NCBI GenBank assembly: GCA_022702705.1
Contig: CM040423.1
Location: 119,655,738 to 119,719,737 of the forward strand
Direction of reading: 5' to 3'
Source: Papilionanthe hookeriana x Papilionanthe teres
Taxonomy: Eukaryota; Streptophyta; Magnoliopsida; Asparagales; Orchidaceae
Length of the DNA stretch: 64,000 nucleotides
Positions 21,714-34,322 of this stretch are shown here, piece by piece. Under the pieces are notes generated by a model. It was not told the DNA's origin. It made no database searches and saw nothing but the letters and a program-made list of their open reading frames with translations. Made by a program: the position numbers and the translations under genes. Position 1 is the stretch's first letter, and every line of letters begins with the position of its first letter.

Positions 21714-23040
21714 AGCATGCACATGTTTAACTTGATTTACATTTAGTTGTTCTTGCTCAACTAGAGCTTGACTCCTTGAAGAATTTTAAAAATAAAATAT
21801 TAAAATTCAACATTCAACTTTAAGTGAAAAATGTTTATTGCTTGATTATGAATATTGTTTTACAATCAATAATTTAACCAAAGCAAAAATAATAATTATA
21901 TAAGAAATAAAAATTATATTACTTGCAAAAAAATAAAAAATGAAAACATAATATATTTAATATCCTTCGATGTTCATCTTCTCCGATCCCCATGGTATAC
22001 TTGTAAATTCTATTTGAGTTAAAAAAAATTCAAATTAGCAATGATGGAATTATGAAAGTAAATTATGATGCTAATAAAAATTTTATTTTATTTAAAATTA
22101 TAAAAGAAGGCTCATATTATAAACTTTGAACTCTTTATCTTATGTTCTATGCTACTACACACTAAACAGGTCATTGCAAAGATAGAAAAATCAGATTTCA
22201 TACGTCAAATACAATTAAATTTTAGTCTTTGCTCTCCCAATCCTCCATAATGGTACCTGTAGAAGAACAAGAGTTAAAATTTCAAATAAATTTTACTTGA
22301 ATCAAGGCAACCAAGCAAAACAGAAGCAATAATCATTACAATCATAAGCTCTAGGTTTTACTATTTATTGCTCTTCTTATCCTCTTACTGATTGGAGTCA
22401 CATGCCAAACCAACAATGAAGTATTGAAGTAGTCACATACTTAAAATTTGGATGGCTAAAATAATTATTGCCCTTTATAAAATTAGAAAGGATTTAACTA
22501 GCCAAACAAAAAAATGTTGCTTATCAAAATAAACCAATGCAACTATGGACAAATCCCGACACTTGCAGCTGAAATATAAATTCACTGCAATCTGAAATTT
22601 CAATTTTCACAAAATAATCATACAAAATTAAAATATGTAGGATTTAAATAACCAAACAATTATAGAGTAAATCATATAACACAGCCAGTCAATTACCAAG
22701 CATTAGTCTATAAATTAAATGATTCACATTCAACCAATCAACTGACCGGTAATATAAAAAATAACAGATTAAATATAAATTTCTACTGACATAAAAGCCA
22801 AACAGGGGACGAAACAGCCTGAATTCCTATACGAGATAAAAGAAAAATAAATAAACCATGTAATAAATTAAATTAAAATTTCTGCTGTAAGTATTAGTCA
22901 ACCAGGGAACCAACCACCAGATATGATGCACCTACAAGTACAAGGCAACAATATAACCAACTAGGGATCCAACTACCAAGCAACTCGACCGCTTGTACCA
23001 TACAGCAAAGTAACAAAAAAGCAAACTAAATATAAATTTA
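21714..23040. other. AT-rich intergenic sequence
   Basis: No ORF or known element. A weak, diverged repetition of ~245 bp is visible (22740-22830 versus 22980-23075: TAAATATAAATTT.TACTG..A followed by AACCCAAATAG/AGCCAAACAGG and GGA..AAAC.GC). The left end may contain the remainder of the older sequence interrupted by the MULE. Confidence 0.4.
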
Positions 23041-23645
23041 TACTGAAAGAATAACCCAAATAGAGGATCAAACGCATCAGGATTTAATGTGAAAAATCCT
23101 AAAATTAGAAAGAACTATGGAGTCAGAATACCAAAAAATTTTCAATATGAAATTTAGAAATGTACAAAAATACTCACTTATGACACCTCTCTAAAATCGA
23201 TTGAACTTACAAGACTTTGTTTCAAATCTTTTCTCTCAATCTCACAAGAGAAAAGTATGATGAAGTCTCCTCTCAGACACTTCTCTGGTTCACACACCTT
23301 TTATCAAAATAATCACACTTGTGGGTATCGCTAAAATGCAGGACTTATTCCAAAACAAAAGAGTAACAGCACCTGGCATGCTAGTGCCACTCTTTGATGC
23401 AAGAATGTAGCACTTTCTATAACCAGAAGCATAGGTGCCTGATAGATGGCGGGGGAAGATAGATGGCGCGGGGGCATTGTAGACCACGTTGCAGGCGCGA
23501 CCATATAGGCTCAAACGCACCCACATGTGCTTCATGCCCTCTGTATGTAGGTGCGCATGAGTTGTCTTGTTGTTGTTGTGCTGAGTCTAAAAAATCTCTG
23601 TTATTTGTTCGGCTTTATTACAACAGTGAGTGCTCTTCCAGGCTT
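23040..23645 (-). repeat. Ty1/copia 3' LTR remnant (left part), interrupted by the Ogre insertion
   Basis: Diverged but recognisable similarity to the copia LTR at 51836-52303: AATACTCAC, then ATTGAACTTA, TTTTCTCTCAATCTCACAAGAG / TTTTTCTTAATCTCATAAGAG, and a GCACCTG..TGGCATG block. Its first ~9 bases lie on the other side of the Ogre element at 49034-49042. The inner limit near 23040 is uncertain. Confidence 0.6.
23641..23645. repeat. 5-bp target site duplication of the Ogre-type element, left
   Basis: GGCTT, identical to 49029-49033, flanking TG...CA element ends. Confidence 0.9.
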
Positions 23646-25765
23646 TGTCGGCATATTTTAGGTTGTATTGTATTTTAAAAGGGGGGTCGCCTAACAGAAG
23701 TTGTCGGCGAATTTAAATTTTAAATTTGATTTAAATATATATATAATTTAGAAAGTAGTATTTGGCTTTGAAAATAATTTTTTAAATTTGAAAGTTTTAA
23801 GATATGAGATTAAACCGATCTCACATCCCAAATAGTTTATATAAACGAAGCATCTGCACCACAAACCGTGTATCTATCCCTAAAGATAGACACACATCGC
23901 TCGAGGGTGGGGCTCGATCAAATAAACTAGAAGTTTTGTGACATCCGTTTGGTCTGCGAACCAATTTTATAAGCCGACAAATTCCCCGCTTAATATGAAA
24001 GTATCAAACAGGGGTTTATATTACACAGGTTCTTTAAAATTCCTATAAGGGCAAGCCCCATAGTTAATTACATCTTAAGTGACGGGAATCACCTAAGAAA
24101 ACTCTCGATAATAATCAATAACTCGCTTTCAAGAATTTCAAAGTTTAAGGTTTTCAAAGATTGAATTTTGGAACTTCAATAGAGGAATGGATCAAATTTT
24201 GGAACATTTTGTTTTGTGAATCCAAAGGAAGAAAGGTAGGAGAAATCACCGATTCGAAGTGAACTTCGGTAATTTCCCGACTATCCTATCGTTTGGCTTG
24301 AGTTTAGGAAAGTCCTAATACTTATTTAAATGTTTTGATCTCGCCAATTTTAATTAATTAGGGCTTATATTTGTATGATAAAATCAAACAAATAGCACTA
24401 GAAGATGTGAGGGTTTATTGTCGTATCGGACGACTACCTCGGAATCCTAAGACCGGTTAGGGCTGAATTTGCATAAAATGATTATGCAAGTGCCTAACGA
24501 AAAGGTTGAGGATTTATGTTGCACTAGGCAAACTACCTCGAAGTCCTATGGCTTTGTTATTTAATTCTAGGAAAATTTTGCTGAAATAGGTTCAAGTTTT
24601 GCTGACGACGATGGCCGTGCTGCCCACCATGCTCCAAGCTCCTGGTTGTTGCGGATGTTTAGTTTTAGAAATCATAAATCAGGGGATGAGAAAAGTGTTT
24701 TGGTTTAGAGAAGTCTTAATTTTCCAAGTGTTCTTGTATTTTGATTAAAACAAATCTTAAAGTTGATTATAACGACGCCGGTTAAGATCCCACGGTTCCA
24801 TCCTTCCGGCATCATTATTTTTATCGGATTCACTTAGTCCAGATGAATTTGCTAAACTCAACTGAATGAGTTCCACACTTTCATTTAGACCGTGGGAAAT
24901 CCCGTTAGCAACACGTAGGTTACATCATCCGAGGTATTCCCGATCATCCAACGGGACGTTTTAATTTAGTTGCAATTGTAGTTTTGTGTCTACGTTTGTG
25001 ATTAAATTTTGAGTTGTTTTATATTTCGAAATGTCGTGGCGGTGAATTTTATCTTGCAATGACTTTTAACTTAGTTTTGGTTTCAGCTTTAGGGACTATC
25101 CTAAAGGTGTGGGTTTTCATGCAACGGTTGTTTTATCATGCAAGAAAAGTAAGTGCAATGCGATTAAGTAAATTGCTAATAATGTAAATTGCAAGAAAGT
25201 AAATTGCAATAAAATGAAAGCGTACACGGAGGGTCTTCCCGTCACCCCAAGCCGCACTTAAAACACAATTAGAATATTTAAACAAGTTCCTAGGTAGAGC
25301 TAAGGTAAGGGTTATGGTTTTTACCAAATTCCTAATCCTATAGCTAGTCATCTCCTATGACGTCTAGGTTCTTCGTGTTTTTGCTTGAGGACGATTTTCT
25401 TCATCAAAGGACAATTAAGTCCAATTGTTCTTATAAATATCCTATCATATTGAGGAAGTGCTTAAGAAGAATCTTAAACATCTTTTCAATATTTTCAGGA
25501 TTGTTTTAAGTCCAAATGAATTTAATTATATAAATGAATCGATCGTCCGAGGTATTCAAGTCTTGCTCAGTGAACTAGGACATTTGAATATCCTATAAGT
25601 GAAGTAACATTTCATTTAATGTTCTATTTAGGAGTTATGATGACTAAAGCATTTGAGGGCAAATTGGTGTTCAGATGGTTTGTGATTTAGTTTAATTTCA
25701 ATTAATGAGTTTAAATTTGGAATAGTGTTCAAGTTCGCTTTATATTTAATTTCTTTCTGTTTTTA

Positions 25766-26075
25766 GGTGATGTTATATTTAATTCAATTTAATTTAATTT
25801 AATTGAGTTTTAATTTAATTTAATTCAATTTAATTTGATTTGATGTTTAATTAATTTGATTTGATTTAATTTAATTTAATTATTTAATTTAATTTAATTT
25901 AATTGTTTAATTTAATTTAATTTAATTTAAATTTAATTTAATTTAATTTAATTTAATTTAATTTAATTTAATTTAATTTAATTGATTTAATTTAATTTTA
26001 ATTTAATTTAATTTAATCCAATTTAATTTACTTAATTTAATTTAATTTTTAATTTAGTTTTATCTTTAATTTTAA
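25766..26075. repeat. (AATTT)n pentanucleotide tract in the left Ogre LTR
   Basis: About 300 bases of TTTAA-type pentamer repeats with interruptions. The same tract with the same interruptions lies at 43917-44210 in the other LTR. Confidence 0.9.
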
Positions 26076-27884
26076 TTGAAATTTTTGAAAGAGTTTAATA
26101 ATTTAATTTTAGTTTAATGATTAAGTCTTTTAATATTTTGAATTTGAATTATCATTTTAATTAAGAGTTGAATATTAATGAGATGATTAATTTAGGGATT
26201 TTTAAATTAAAGAATAAATCTCTTCCTAATAAATATCCCTATTTTAATAATTCCAATTTTATTATTCTTCCAAATTTAATCCATTATTTAATTAAAGTTT
26301 AATCATTTTGAAATTATTTAATGGGTTTCTACCCTTTAATTATTTAAATTTCAATCATCCAAACCAGATTAAGATCAAATATTTTACTTGTTGATTTTTT
26401 ATTAAACCTAAAGTTTTAATTAAGGGTTAAAAGTTTAATTACCATTTTACCCCTTAAGCTTAATAATTTCATAACTCACTAAATTGAACTTAAATGAACT
26501 TGAAGTTTTTATGTGACTTCACTCACATGTCAATAAAGACATGAGAGGAGAAAATGTGATTTTTCTCGTATTTAATTTATTTATATAATTATTTTGATGG
26601 AAAATAGAGATTTTCAAGGAAAATTTGACAACATGACCAAAGGAAAGTTTCTGTCCTTAAGAAAATTAGGGGACATTCCTAATGACCAGAGAAGCACTTG
26701 GACCAATTTTGGTGATTTTTTGAATTATATTATTTTTATTATAATTATTTTAAGTTTTGGAGTGTTAATTAATTTAAAAATAAAATAAATGTTGAAAAAT
26801 GGGTTTTATATTTTTCAAAAATCTCTCTGATATCAAGGAAACCAGAGAAACAAATTTTGCAATTTTCTGATTTTTCTATGATTTATAATAATTATTTTAG
26901 TGAAAATGCTAGAAAATACATTTTTTTTTAATTTTAAAATTACCCTAGGGCTTTAAAATTCAATATTTCACTAAATAGACCTAGGAAAAATGTGGGATTT
27001 GCTCCTAAGTGATTAAAATTCAAAATGTGACATTTTGGTGAATTTTATTATTTTTGTGATTTTTATTATTTTTTAATTATTAAAAATATTAAAATATTAT
27101 TAAAAATCAACTTTTTTAGAAAATTGAAATTTTAATTTTCTTAGGTTCCCCTGATATCGGAGAGGCTCCAAAACCAATTTGGTGAATTTTTGAAAAGTAT
27201 TTTAAAAGTTATGAATTTTTAAAGTTTAAAATGGCTAAGTGACTTAATCAACCCAATTAGTGGGGCTAACCAAGTCCAATTGACCTCAAATTTTTATGGT
27301 GGATTCCTCTAATCCTAAAGGTCAGTGGAGAATTGATTTCAAGTCAATTTGATACCTGGTTAACTCTAATTAATTAAAGACCTATTTTGGGTGTTTAAGT
27401 CAATTAGGGTTGTTTTGAATGAACTAAGCTAAAATCTATTTTTCCTAGGGTTCTCTGGTCATAAGGAACATCACCAAATTTTCCTAGAATTTATTTCACA
27501 ACATGCTATTTACTGGAATTAAAATACTCAAAACGGTGACTCGAACTTGAAAAATCAAGAACTCTTCATAGGGATGGCCTCCGACTTTGGAAAATTCGAG
27601 GAATGTTCCCAAATTCGGAGGCTTCAAAAGCCCTATGGTCTCATGCCATAGTGAATTGTATACATGCATGGAGAATTAAATGTATGCAGAGAGTAAATAA
27701 ATTATAAAAAATAAAATACTTGATGAAATTAAATGATTTCTTTTCCACATTATTCTCCTCCGTTCACCGAGCAAGAGGGTATTTTTATTTTATTTTTATG
27801 ATTTTTCTACACAAAGATATGGATTTTTGAAGTTTCGATATTTAATAAATACATTAAATACCCTATTTATCTACTTATCCACGC

Positions 27885-28065
27885 GGCGCCGCCGAAACAT
27901 CGGCGGCTCCGAAGGGGTACGTGTCGCGTCGCGATTGGGCGCCGCCATCCGAGTCGGCGGCCGGGCCCCGCGGTTCTCGCACCGTTTCCCGGTCCGACGC
28001 CATCTGAGCCGTTCGTCCGCGCGTGTATCGAATAGACGGCATCCGTTCATCGTCCCCAAGTGTTC
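27885..28065. other. GC-rich island in the left Ogre LTR
   Basis: Dense CG dinucleotides (GCGGCGCCGCCG..., GGCGGCCGGGCCCCGCGG) in a low-GC LTR; the counterpart is 46023-46185. Possibly a promoter or upstream regulatory part of the LTR, but no TATA box could be tied to it with confidence. Confidence 0.4.
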
Positions 28066-30884
28066 TCACCCGAGAGCCGTCCACACTAAATCCCTAAGAT
28101 CTCACTCGATTCTCAATGGATTTTTACGTTCTTATACTCTATGGATTCGTCTCGAAGAGACGAACGCATCCATACGGTTAACATGCATTGAAACTAAGGC
28201 ATTTGAAATAGAGAATCTTCGAAGCTCGGGATGAAGAGTTAGCTCATACCTTGGCTCGGAGAAGTGTGGCTTCAATCCGAGAGTTGTTGCACCTTCGATT
28301 GGGTCCTAGCAAGCTCCGGATGAAGTCTCCCGGTCCAGTGAATTGTCCGGATATGATTTCGACCAAGCCCGATCACAAAGCTTGGAGGCTCGGAGCAACT
28401 CGGGTGGCTCGGAGATGGGGCTTTTGATGGTGGACACCTTCCCTTGGTCCGGTGAAGGTGTAGAGCCAACCAATTTGGGGATTGGCTCACCGTGGAGAAG
28501 TGTCCTGGTTTTGGGTGGAATTTCAACTCCGAAATCGAGCTTACGGAGGAGAAATGGCGGGGGATTTCACCTGGGGATCAAGTGCTCTAAAGGTGGAGAA
28601 GGGTCCGGAACAATTTTGGCGAGTTTTGGCAAGGTTTATGCTTAGCTCCCCTCATGAACGAGAGGGGTGGAGTTTAAATAGAGTCGGTCGGGAGGCCTCC
28701 GAGGGGAGTTAGGGCTTGGGATCGACTGCTCTGCGTGAGGAGAAGATCGGCCATGGTGACCACTGGGGATGGGGCGGCTCGGCAAGTGAGAATTTCAATG
28801 TTAGCTCACATGTGAGCTCTCGGCCATGGTGTTTTCCGGCGACTCAGTGGCCGGCCGGCCGAGCATGGGTCACCCTCAAGGTCGGGTGGGTCGTGGTGGA
28901 GGTTTGTGCAATCAATCGGCCATGGACATGTGTAAAGGCTTTGATCCAAAGTGGAATGGGGCATGGCTAAATTTGAACCTAAATGGGTCAACCCACCCAT
29001 TTGGGCTAGGTGCACCACCCAAGGCCTGGTTTTGGCTGAGGGAAAAGTGATTTGGCTCAGCATAATCAGTAGGGTCAAGTCACCATCCAAGCACAATTAG
29101 GCTTAAGCATGGTTTAGTGGAATCATGGAAGTGGTTAATCACCTTTAGGAATTAAGGAAAGAGCCTCCTCCTTTTGCCCAAAATGGCATGGTGACATGTA
29201 AAGAGGCTCTCATGGCTTGCATATGGCTTGTGCATGGCTCCATGGCTCCATTTGGCTTGGGAAAAGGTTTGGTCAATTTCATAAAAAAGGATTTTAAGGA
29301 TTTTGGATAATTTGGTGGAAATTTGGATGAAGCTTCATTTAGAATTATTTGATGATTGGTTTAGGATTTAGGGATGATTTTAATTGAAAATATGATGAGG
29401 GGAAATGTCATGTGGGCTTTAGGATGGTTTGGGTTTTTTAAAATTTAATGAAGATGGGCTTTTAAGAAGGTTTAAGGGAAGTGGGCTTTTAAGTTTAAAA
29501 ATGAATTTATGGATGGGAATTTTGTAAAGAGGTTGGGCCAAATAATTGTTGAGTTTAGCTCATGGATGTGTCATGAGTGATTTGAAACAAATTGGGGGTG
29601 ATTTGGATTTGAATTGGGTTGAATTTGGGTTAAGTTTGGGTCATGGGTCCAAATTTGGGCTTTTTGACCTTGGATTGAGTTTGAGTGGGACTTGGGTTCA
29701 AATTTTGGGCAAATCATGTTAGGGTTTTGTTTGTGGGAATGTTAAGGAAGATTTAGAAAAGATTTGAGGTTAATTGGAGTTGAATTGGGTGAGTTTGGGT
29801 TAAGTTTGGGTCATGGGTCCAAATTTGGGCTTTAAGGCCAAAAGTGAGATTGGATCCAAATGTCAATCAAATTGGACTTGGATTTGGTCTAAATTGGTAT
29901 TGGGAATGTTGAATTGAAGTTTAGAATTGAATTGGACCAAAATTGGGGTCAATTGGGTAGGTTTGGTTTGACATTGGGTTCACTTAGGGTTAAAATGGGT
30001 CAATTTGGGGGTTTTGACAAAAGTAGGGTAAACTGACAAAATTGGCCCATGGTGTAGTTGGACAAAATGAAATTGGGAATATTTAGGATTTTCTGGAATT
30101 TTCTGGGAATTTTCTGAATTTTTGGATTTTTAGGCCAAGAAGGGTATTTTGGGTATTTGGAGGGTATTGAGAGGTATTTTTGGAATTTTTGGTATTTTTG
30201 GGTATGGATGATCAATTTGAGTGATGTGGAGATGTTTGAGATTGATTTTGGAAAATTTTGGGTAATTTGGAAATTTTACAAAAATTTGGGTAATTTCAAG
30301 GGTTTTGGGTAGGTTTAGTAGGTGTAGGGTCTCGGGGTCAAAAATTGAAAATTTGGGAAATTGGAGATTGGGTGAATTTAGGTGGAAAGAAATCATTTTG
30401 GTTGAGCCATGAAACCATTTCAAGCCCATATGAGCCATGAAAGGACTCATTCGAGGCATTCATTATGTTGTTCCTAACCCTCTGCTCGAGGGCTTAGGGG
30501 TTAAGGACCATCCATGTGAATCACCCACATGAGTCAGGAGGTTAAGTTGGGTATGGGTGTGGTTTTAGGAAGTGTGTGGAAATGTAGTGTGTAAGTGTAA
30601 TGTAAGTCAGCCCCCTCATCAGACCAGACCACCCAGGGTAGTCCTAAGGCCAAAGAGTCCTATAGGAACTCATCCTTTAAACTTCCACATTTGATTTCAA
30701 CCCTCTAGGTGATTAGGGGTCTATAGTCAAATTTGTGGAGTTTGCAGGGAGTTTAGAAGTGGTTTGAATTTCTAAAAGGCGGGTCCCAATTCTAGTCCTC
30801 TAAGATAGTCAAAGGAAAAGCCTAAGGCTAGATCCTAAGCACTAAAAAGAAGAAGGGAAGACCTCATCAAAAATGAGGTCAACA

Positions 30885-31253
30885 AATGGACCCTCAATAG
30901 GTGTGGTGAGCCGACGGAGCACACCGCGCGTATTGGTGTTGACCGAAGCGATCAACAAAACCAACACGGATGTCCAAGTGACGAACTTAGGACGAAGTAG
31001 AAGAGTTTCGCGGGGAGTGTCAAGTATATCTCTGGAACCGGAGATTCTTGAACTCTCGCTGGGGAAAGGAAAAGGCGGTGAATCCCAAATCACATGATCT
31101 GGGGGAATTCCGATTTAAATTTTGTTTTGTTTCAATTTATGTTTTGATGTGTGAGTTTAAATTTTAGTTTGGGGTTTCAATTTAGATTGAAGTTTTGTCA
31201 AAATTAATTTGTGGGATTTGATTTGAAATGAAAATTGGGATTTTGAGGTTTTA
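30885..31253 (-). other. Ogre 3' untranslated region, end next to the 3' LTR
   Basis: On the minus strand the stretch just before the 3' LTR includes GAGGGTCC, the best polypurine-tract candidate, immediately before TGTTGACC. No open frame of note. Confidence 0.5.
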
Positions 31254-32360
31254 GATGTAACATCTCCAACCTCGAAAGAAAATTGAATTGATTAGATTGA
31301 ATTGTTGCAATGAGAAGATATCTCAGAGTAATGCGGTGTTGGATGTAAAATCCTTAACCTCAAGAGTTTGATTTTGATGTATTTCATCGCAATAGGGAAA
31401 GAATCCTAAAGCAATGCAGTCTCGGATGTAAATTCCTTAACCCCGGGAATTCGATTTGATGTATTTCAGTGCAATAGGGAAGAATCCTAAAGCGATGCAG
31501 TCTTGGATGTAAAATCCTTGACCCAAAAGTTTGAATTTTGATGTATTTCGAAGGCAATAGGAAAAGAATCCTAAAGCAAGTGCGTCTTGGATGTAAAATC
31601 CTCGACCCAAAAGGTTTGAATTTGATGTATTTCAAAGGCAATAGGAAAAGAATCCTAAAGCGAATGCAGTCTTGGATGTAAAATCCTCGACCCAAAAGTT
31701 TGAATTTGATGTACTTCAGGTGCAATAGGAAAAGAATCCTAAAGCAATGCGGTACTTGGATGTAAAATCCTCGACCCAAAAGTTTGAATTTGATGTATTT
31801 CGAGTGTAATAGGAAAAGAATCCTAAAGCGATACGGTCTTGGATGTAAAATCCTCGACCCAAAAGTTCGAATTTGATGTACTTCAATGCAATAGGAAAAG
31901 AATCCTAGCAATGCGGTACTTGGATGTAAAATCCTCGACCCAAAAGTTTGAATTTGATGTATTTCAAAGTGCAATAGGAAAAGAATCCTAAAACGGTACG
32001 GTCTTGGATGTAAAATCCTCGACCTAAAAGTTTGAATTTGATGTATTTCAAGTGCAATAGAAAAGAATCCTAAAGCGGTACAGTCTTGGATGTAAAATCC
32101 TCGACCCAAAAGTTTGAATTTGATGTATTTCAGTGCGATAGGAAAAGAATCCTAAAGCAAGTGCGATCTTGGATGTAAAATCCTCGACCCAAAAGTTTGA
32201 ATTTGATGTACTTCAGGTCAATAGGAAAAGAATCCTAAAGCGAGTGCGGTCTTGGATGTAAAATCCTCGACCCAAAAGTTTGAATTTGATGTATTTCAGT
32301 GCAATAGGAAAAGAATCCTAAAGCAGTGCAGTCTTGGATGTAAAATCCTCGACCCAAAAG
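31254..32360. repeat. Satellite-like tandem array, ~83-bp units, in Ogre 3' UTR
   Basis: The phrase GGATGTAAAATCCT recurs at 31341, 31424, 31505, 31589, 31674, 31758, 31841, 31922, 32005, 32088, 32171, 32254 and 32337 (spacing 81-85, mostly 83), with a degenerate first unit at 31254: about 14 units. Units differ chiefly where CAG would stand (TTCAGTGCAA, TTCAGGTGCAA, TTCGAGTGTAA, TTCAAAGTGCAA). Tandem arrays at this site are known in Ogre/Tat elements and can seed genomic satellites. The minus-strand 241-codon open frame here is just the repeat read through. Confidence 0.95.
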
Positions 32361-32976
32361 GTTTGAATTGATCGGATTGATATTTGATTCGAGATCTGGA
32401 AGAAATTGAATTTGAATTTGATTGAGACTTGAAATCTGGAAAGATTGAATTTGGAAATTTGGAAGGATGAGTTTGAACTCGATTGAAATTTGATTTAAGA
32501 TTTGATTTGAAATTTGGAAGATCAAATTTGAAACTTGATCGGGAGTGGATTTAGATTTTGATTGAGAATTTGATTTGAAATTTGTACGGATGGAATTTGT
32601 TTTTGAAGTTTGGAAGGATGGAATTTGATTTTGAAGTTTGGAAGGATGGAATTTGAGATTTGTGTTGATTTCGTTTATCTTTTAATGATTCAAATTTTAT
32701 TTTATCGTTTATTTAATGTTCACGTGAATTTGGTGTTCGTCATTTTAGATTTTTTTTTTTTATATTTTCGAATTTAACAGGAATGAAGTAGGATAAGATC
32801 CGGAAAGAGATCTTGATTTGGAAAGGAAAACACGGAAAACTTTATTATCATGATTTTGTTTATTTTAGCACATTTTATTTTTTGGGTTCGGACCCAATCA
32901 TAAGTAATTACTTTGCCCGTGTTTCTTAGGGATGAAGAATTCATTCCTTCGAAACATTAGGTAGCGTAATACTTTT
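32361..32976. other. Ogre 3' UTR between integrase end and the 83-bp array
   Basis: Purine/T-rich sequence with simple repetition: GTTTGGAAGGATGGAATTTG-type phrases recur about every 32 bases at 32585-32655. Related GATTTGAAATTTGGAAG phrases occur at 32400-32580. Confidence 0.6.
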
Positions 32977-34157
32977 TCAAGTATCGTCCGTTGATCGAAG
33001 CATATGTCGTTCTCCCCGGCAATTCACTACCTGGTAGGAACCTCCCGAGTATATCGCTTCAACAACAAATGGTCCTTCCCAAGTGGGTTCGAATTTTCCT
33101 CCTATCTTGCGGTGTGCAAGAATAGGTCTCTTGAGAACGAGAACTAAGTCACCAACTTTGAAGGTTCTTGGGCGGACCAGCTTGTCATGGGCCCGAACCA
33201 TCTTAGCTTGGTATAGTTCTAAATTCGTTGCGCCGCAAGTCTTTTCCCTTCCAAGCTTTCTAATTCTTCAAGTCGTAATTTGGCGTTCTCTTCGTCGTGA
33301 TCTTGTTTGCAACTCGCAATTCGAGTGAAGGAAGTTGAACTTCTAAAGGTAACATCGCCTCGGACCCATACACCGCAGCGTAAGGTGTAGCTCGAGTAGG
33401 AGTTCGAAGATTGTCCGGTAGGCCCATAAGGCTTCTAACAATTTCTCGTGCCAATTTCTCTTATTATCGTCCAAGGTTTTCTTTAAGATTTGAACGAGAG
33501 TTTTATTAAAAGCCTCGGCGAGACCGTTTGCTCTTGGGTAGTAAATTGTCGAGTATCGCCGACCGATTCCGTGTCTCCCGACAAAATTGTTGATTTGTGT
33601 GCTTCGAATGCCGACCCATTATCCGAGATGATCTCGCGCGGCACTCCGAAACGGTAGACAACTTGGTTCTTGAAAAGCGTAGCACGTGGTGTGCTTTCAC
33701 TTCTCTAAGTGGAACCGCTTACGCCCACTTGGAAAAGTAATCCGTAGCCGCAAGAATGAAGCGATGTCCTTTTGAAGATGGTGGTTCTATCGGACCCACT
33801 ATATCCGTGCCCCAACATTCAAATGGCCACGACGCAATTGTCGGGTGTAGCACATTTGGAGGTTGGTGTAGAACCACTCCGTGCACTTGGCATCGATGAC
33901 GGCTCTTGGCGATTTTCTTGCGATCGGTCATCATCGAGGGCCGAGTAGTACCCTAGTCTTTTAATTTTCATTTTCATCTTTGGACCCGACCGGTGAGCGC
34001 CACGGAGTCCTGAATGCACCTCTTTAACAATTTCACGGGCCTCGGACCCGCTTAGGCACCTTAGCCACATTTGATCAAAAGACCTTCCGTATAATGTGTT
34101 GTTTATTAATGCGTAGGACGAGTTCTTTTCTTGATCCGATGGACGGCGACCCATCAT
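32977..34157 (-). pseudogene. Ogre integrase, in several frames
   Basis: Integrase inserts the DNA copy into the genome. Minus-strand order: H2C2-like zinc region (34157-33960, EVHSGLRGAHRSG); core with GTDIVGP (first Asp) and TDYFSKW (33934-33719); the IISDNGSAF motif (second Asp, near 33630) and a frame change; then the conserved region TPYAAVYGSEAMLPLEV (33454-33260) and the C-terminal FKVGDLVLVLK...GKFEPTWEGPF (33201-32977). The pieces are in at least three frames. All catalytic blocks except a clean third acidic motif are readable. Confidence 0.88.
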
Positions 34158-34322
34158 CCGGTAGTTTTCCTGTTTGCGAGTAGTTCATCGATCGGTCGTC
34201 GCCAATCTTCCGTGTTTTCCGTCATCGCCGCAATCGATTCTTTTTCTTCTTCCGATTCGTGTATCATGTCTATGTCAAGTCGTGATAGGACTCGACGTCC
34301 GTGAACCGACACTTCCACCGAT

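Larger units (their letters stand above)
23646..30884 (-). repeat. 3' LTR of the Ogre-type element (7.24 kb)
   Basis: Matches 41793-49028 along its whole length with scattered substitutions and 1-3 base indels, many at CAG/CTG positions. It contains an (AATTT)n tract, a GC-rich stretch (27885-28060) inside otherwise AT-rich sequence, and a TTTGGG-rich part (29580-30400). Open frames inside it recur in both LTRs without domains and are not considered genes. Confidence 0.95.

Noticed and set aside
25766..26075. (AATTT)n tract considered as a centromeric or independent satellite
   Set aside because: Present at the same place with the same interruptions in both LTRs, so it is part of the LTR.
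26594..26788. 64-codon frame conserved in both Ogre LTRs (also 44734-44928)
   Set aside because: Identity is explained by the LTRs being copies; hydrophobic tail arises from AT-rich DNA; no domain.
28343..29096. Overlapping frames on both strands in the Ogre LTR considered as captured gene
   Set aside because: Frames on both strands differ between the two LTRs by small indels, and no recognised domain appears.
30000..30459. KYPKYPSWPKNPKIQKIP-type minus-strand frames (also 48144-48603)
   Set aside because: Translation of a GGGTATTT/TTTGGG-rich low-complexity part of the LTR.
31384..32109. 241-codon minus-strand open frame with repeated SRILHPR...FRILFLL phrases, like a repeat protein
   Set aside because: It is the 83-bp non-coding array read in frame where unit length happens to be near 84; no start context and no domain.
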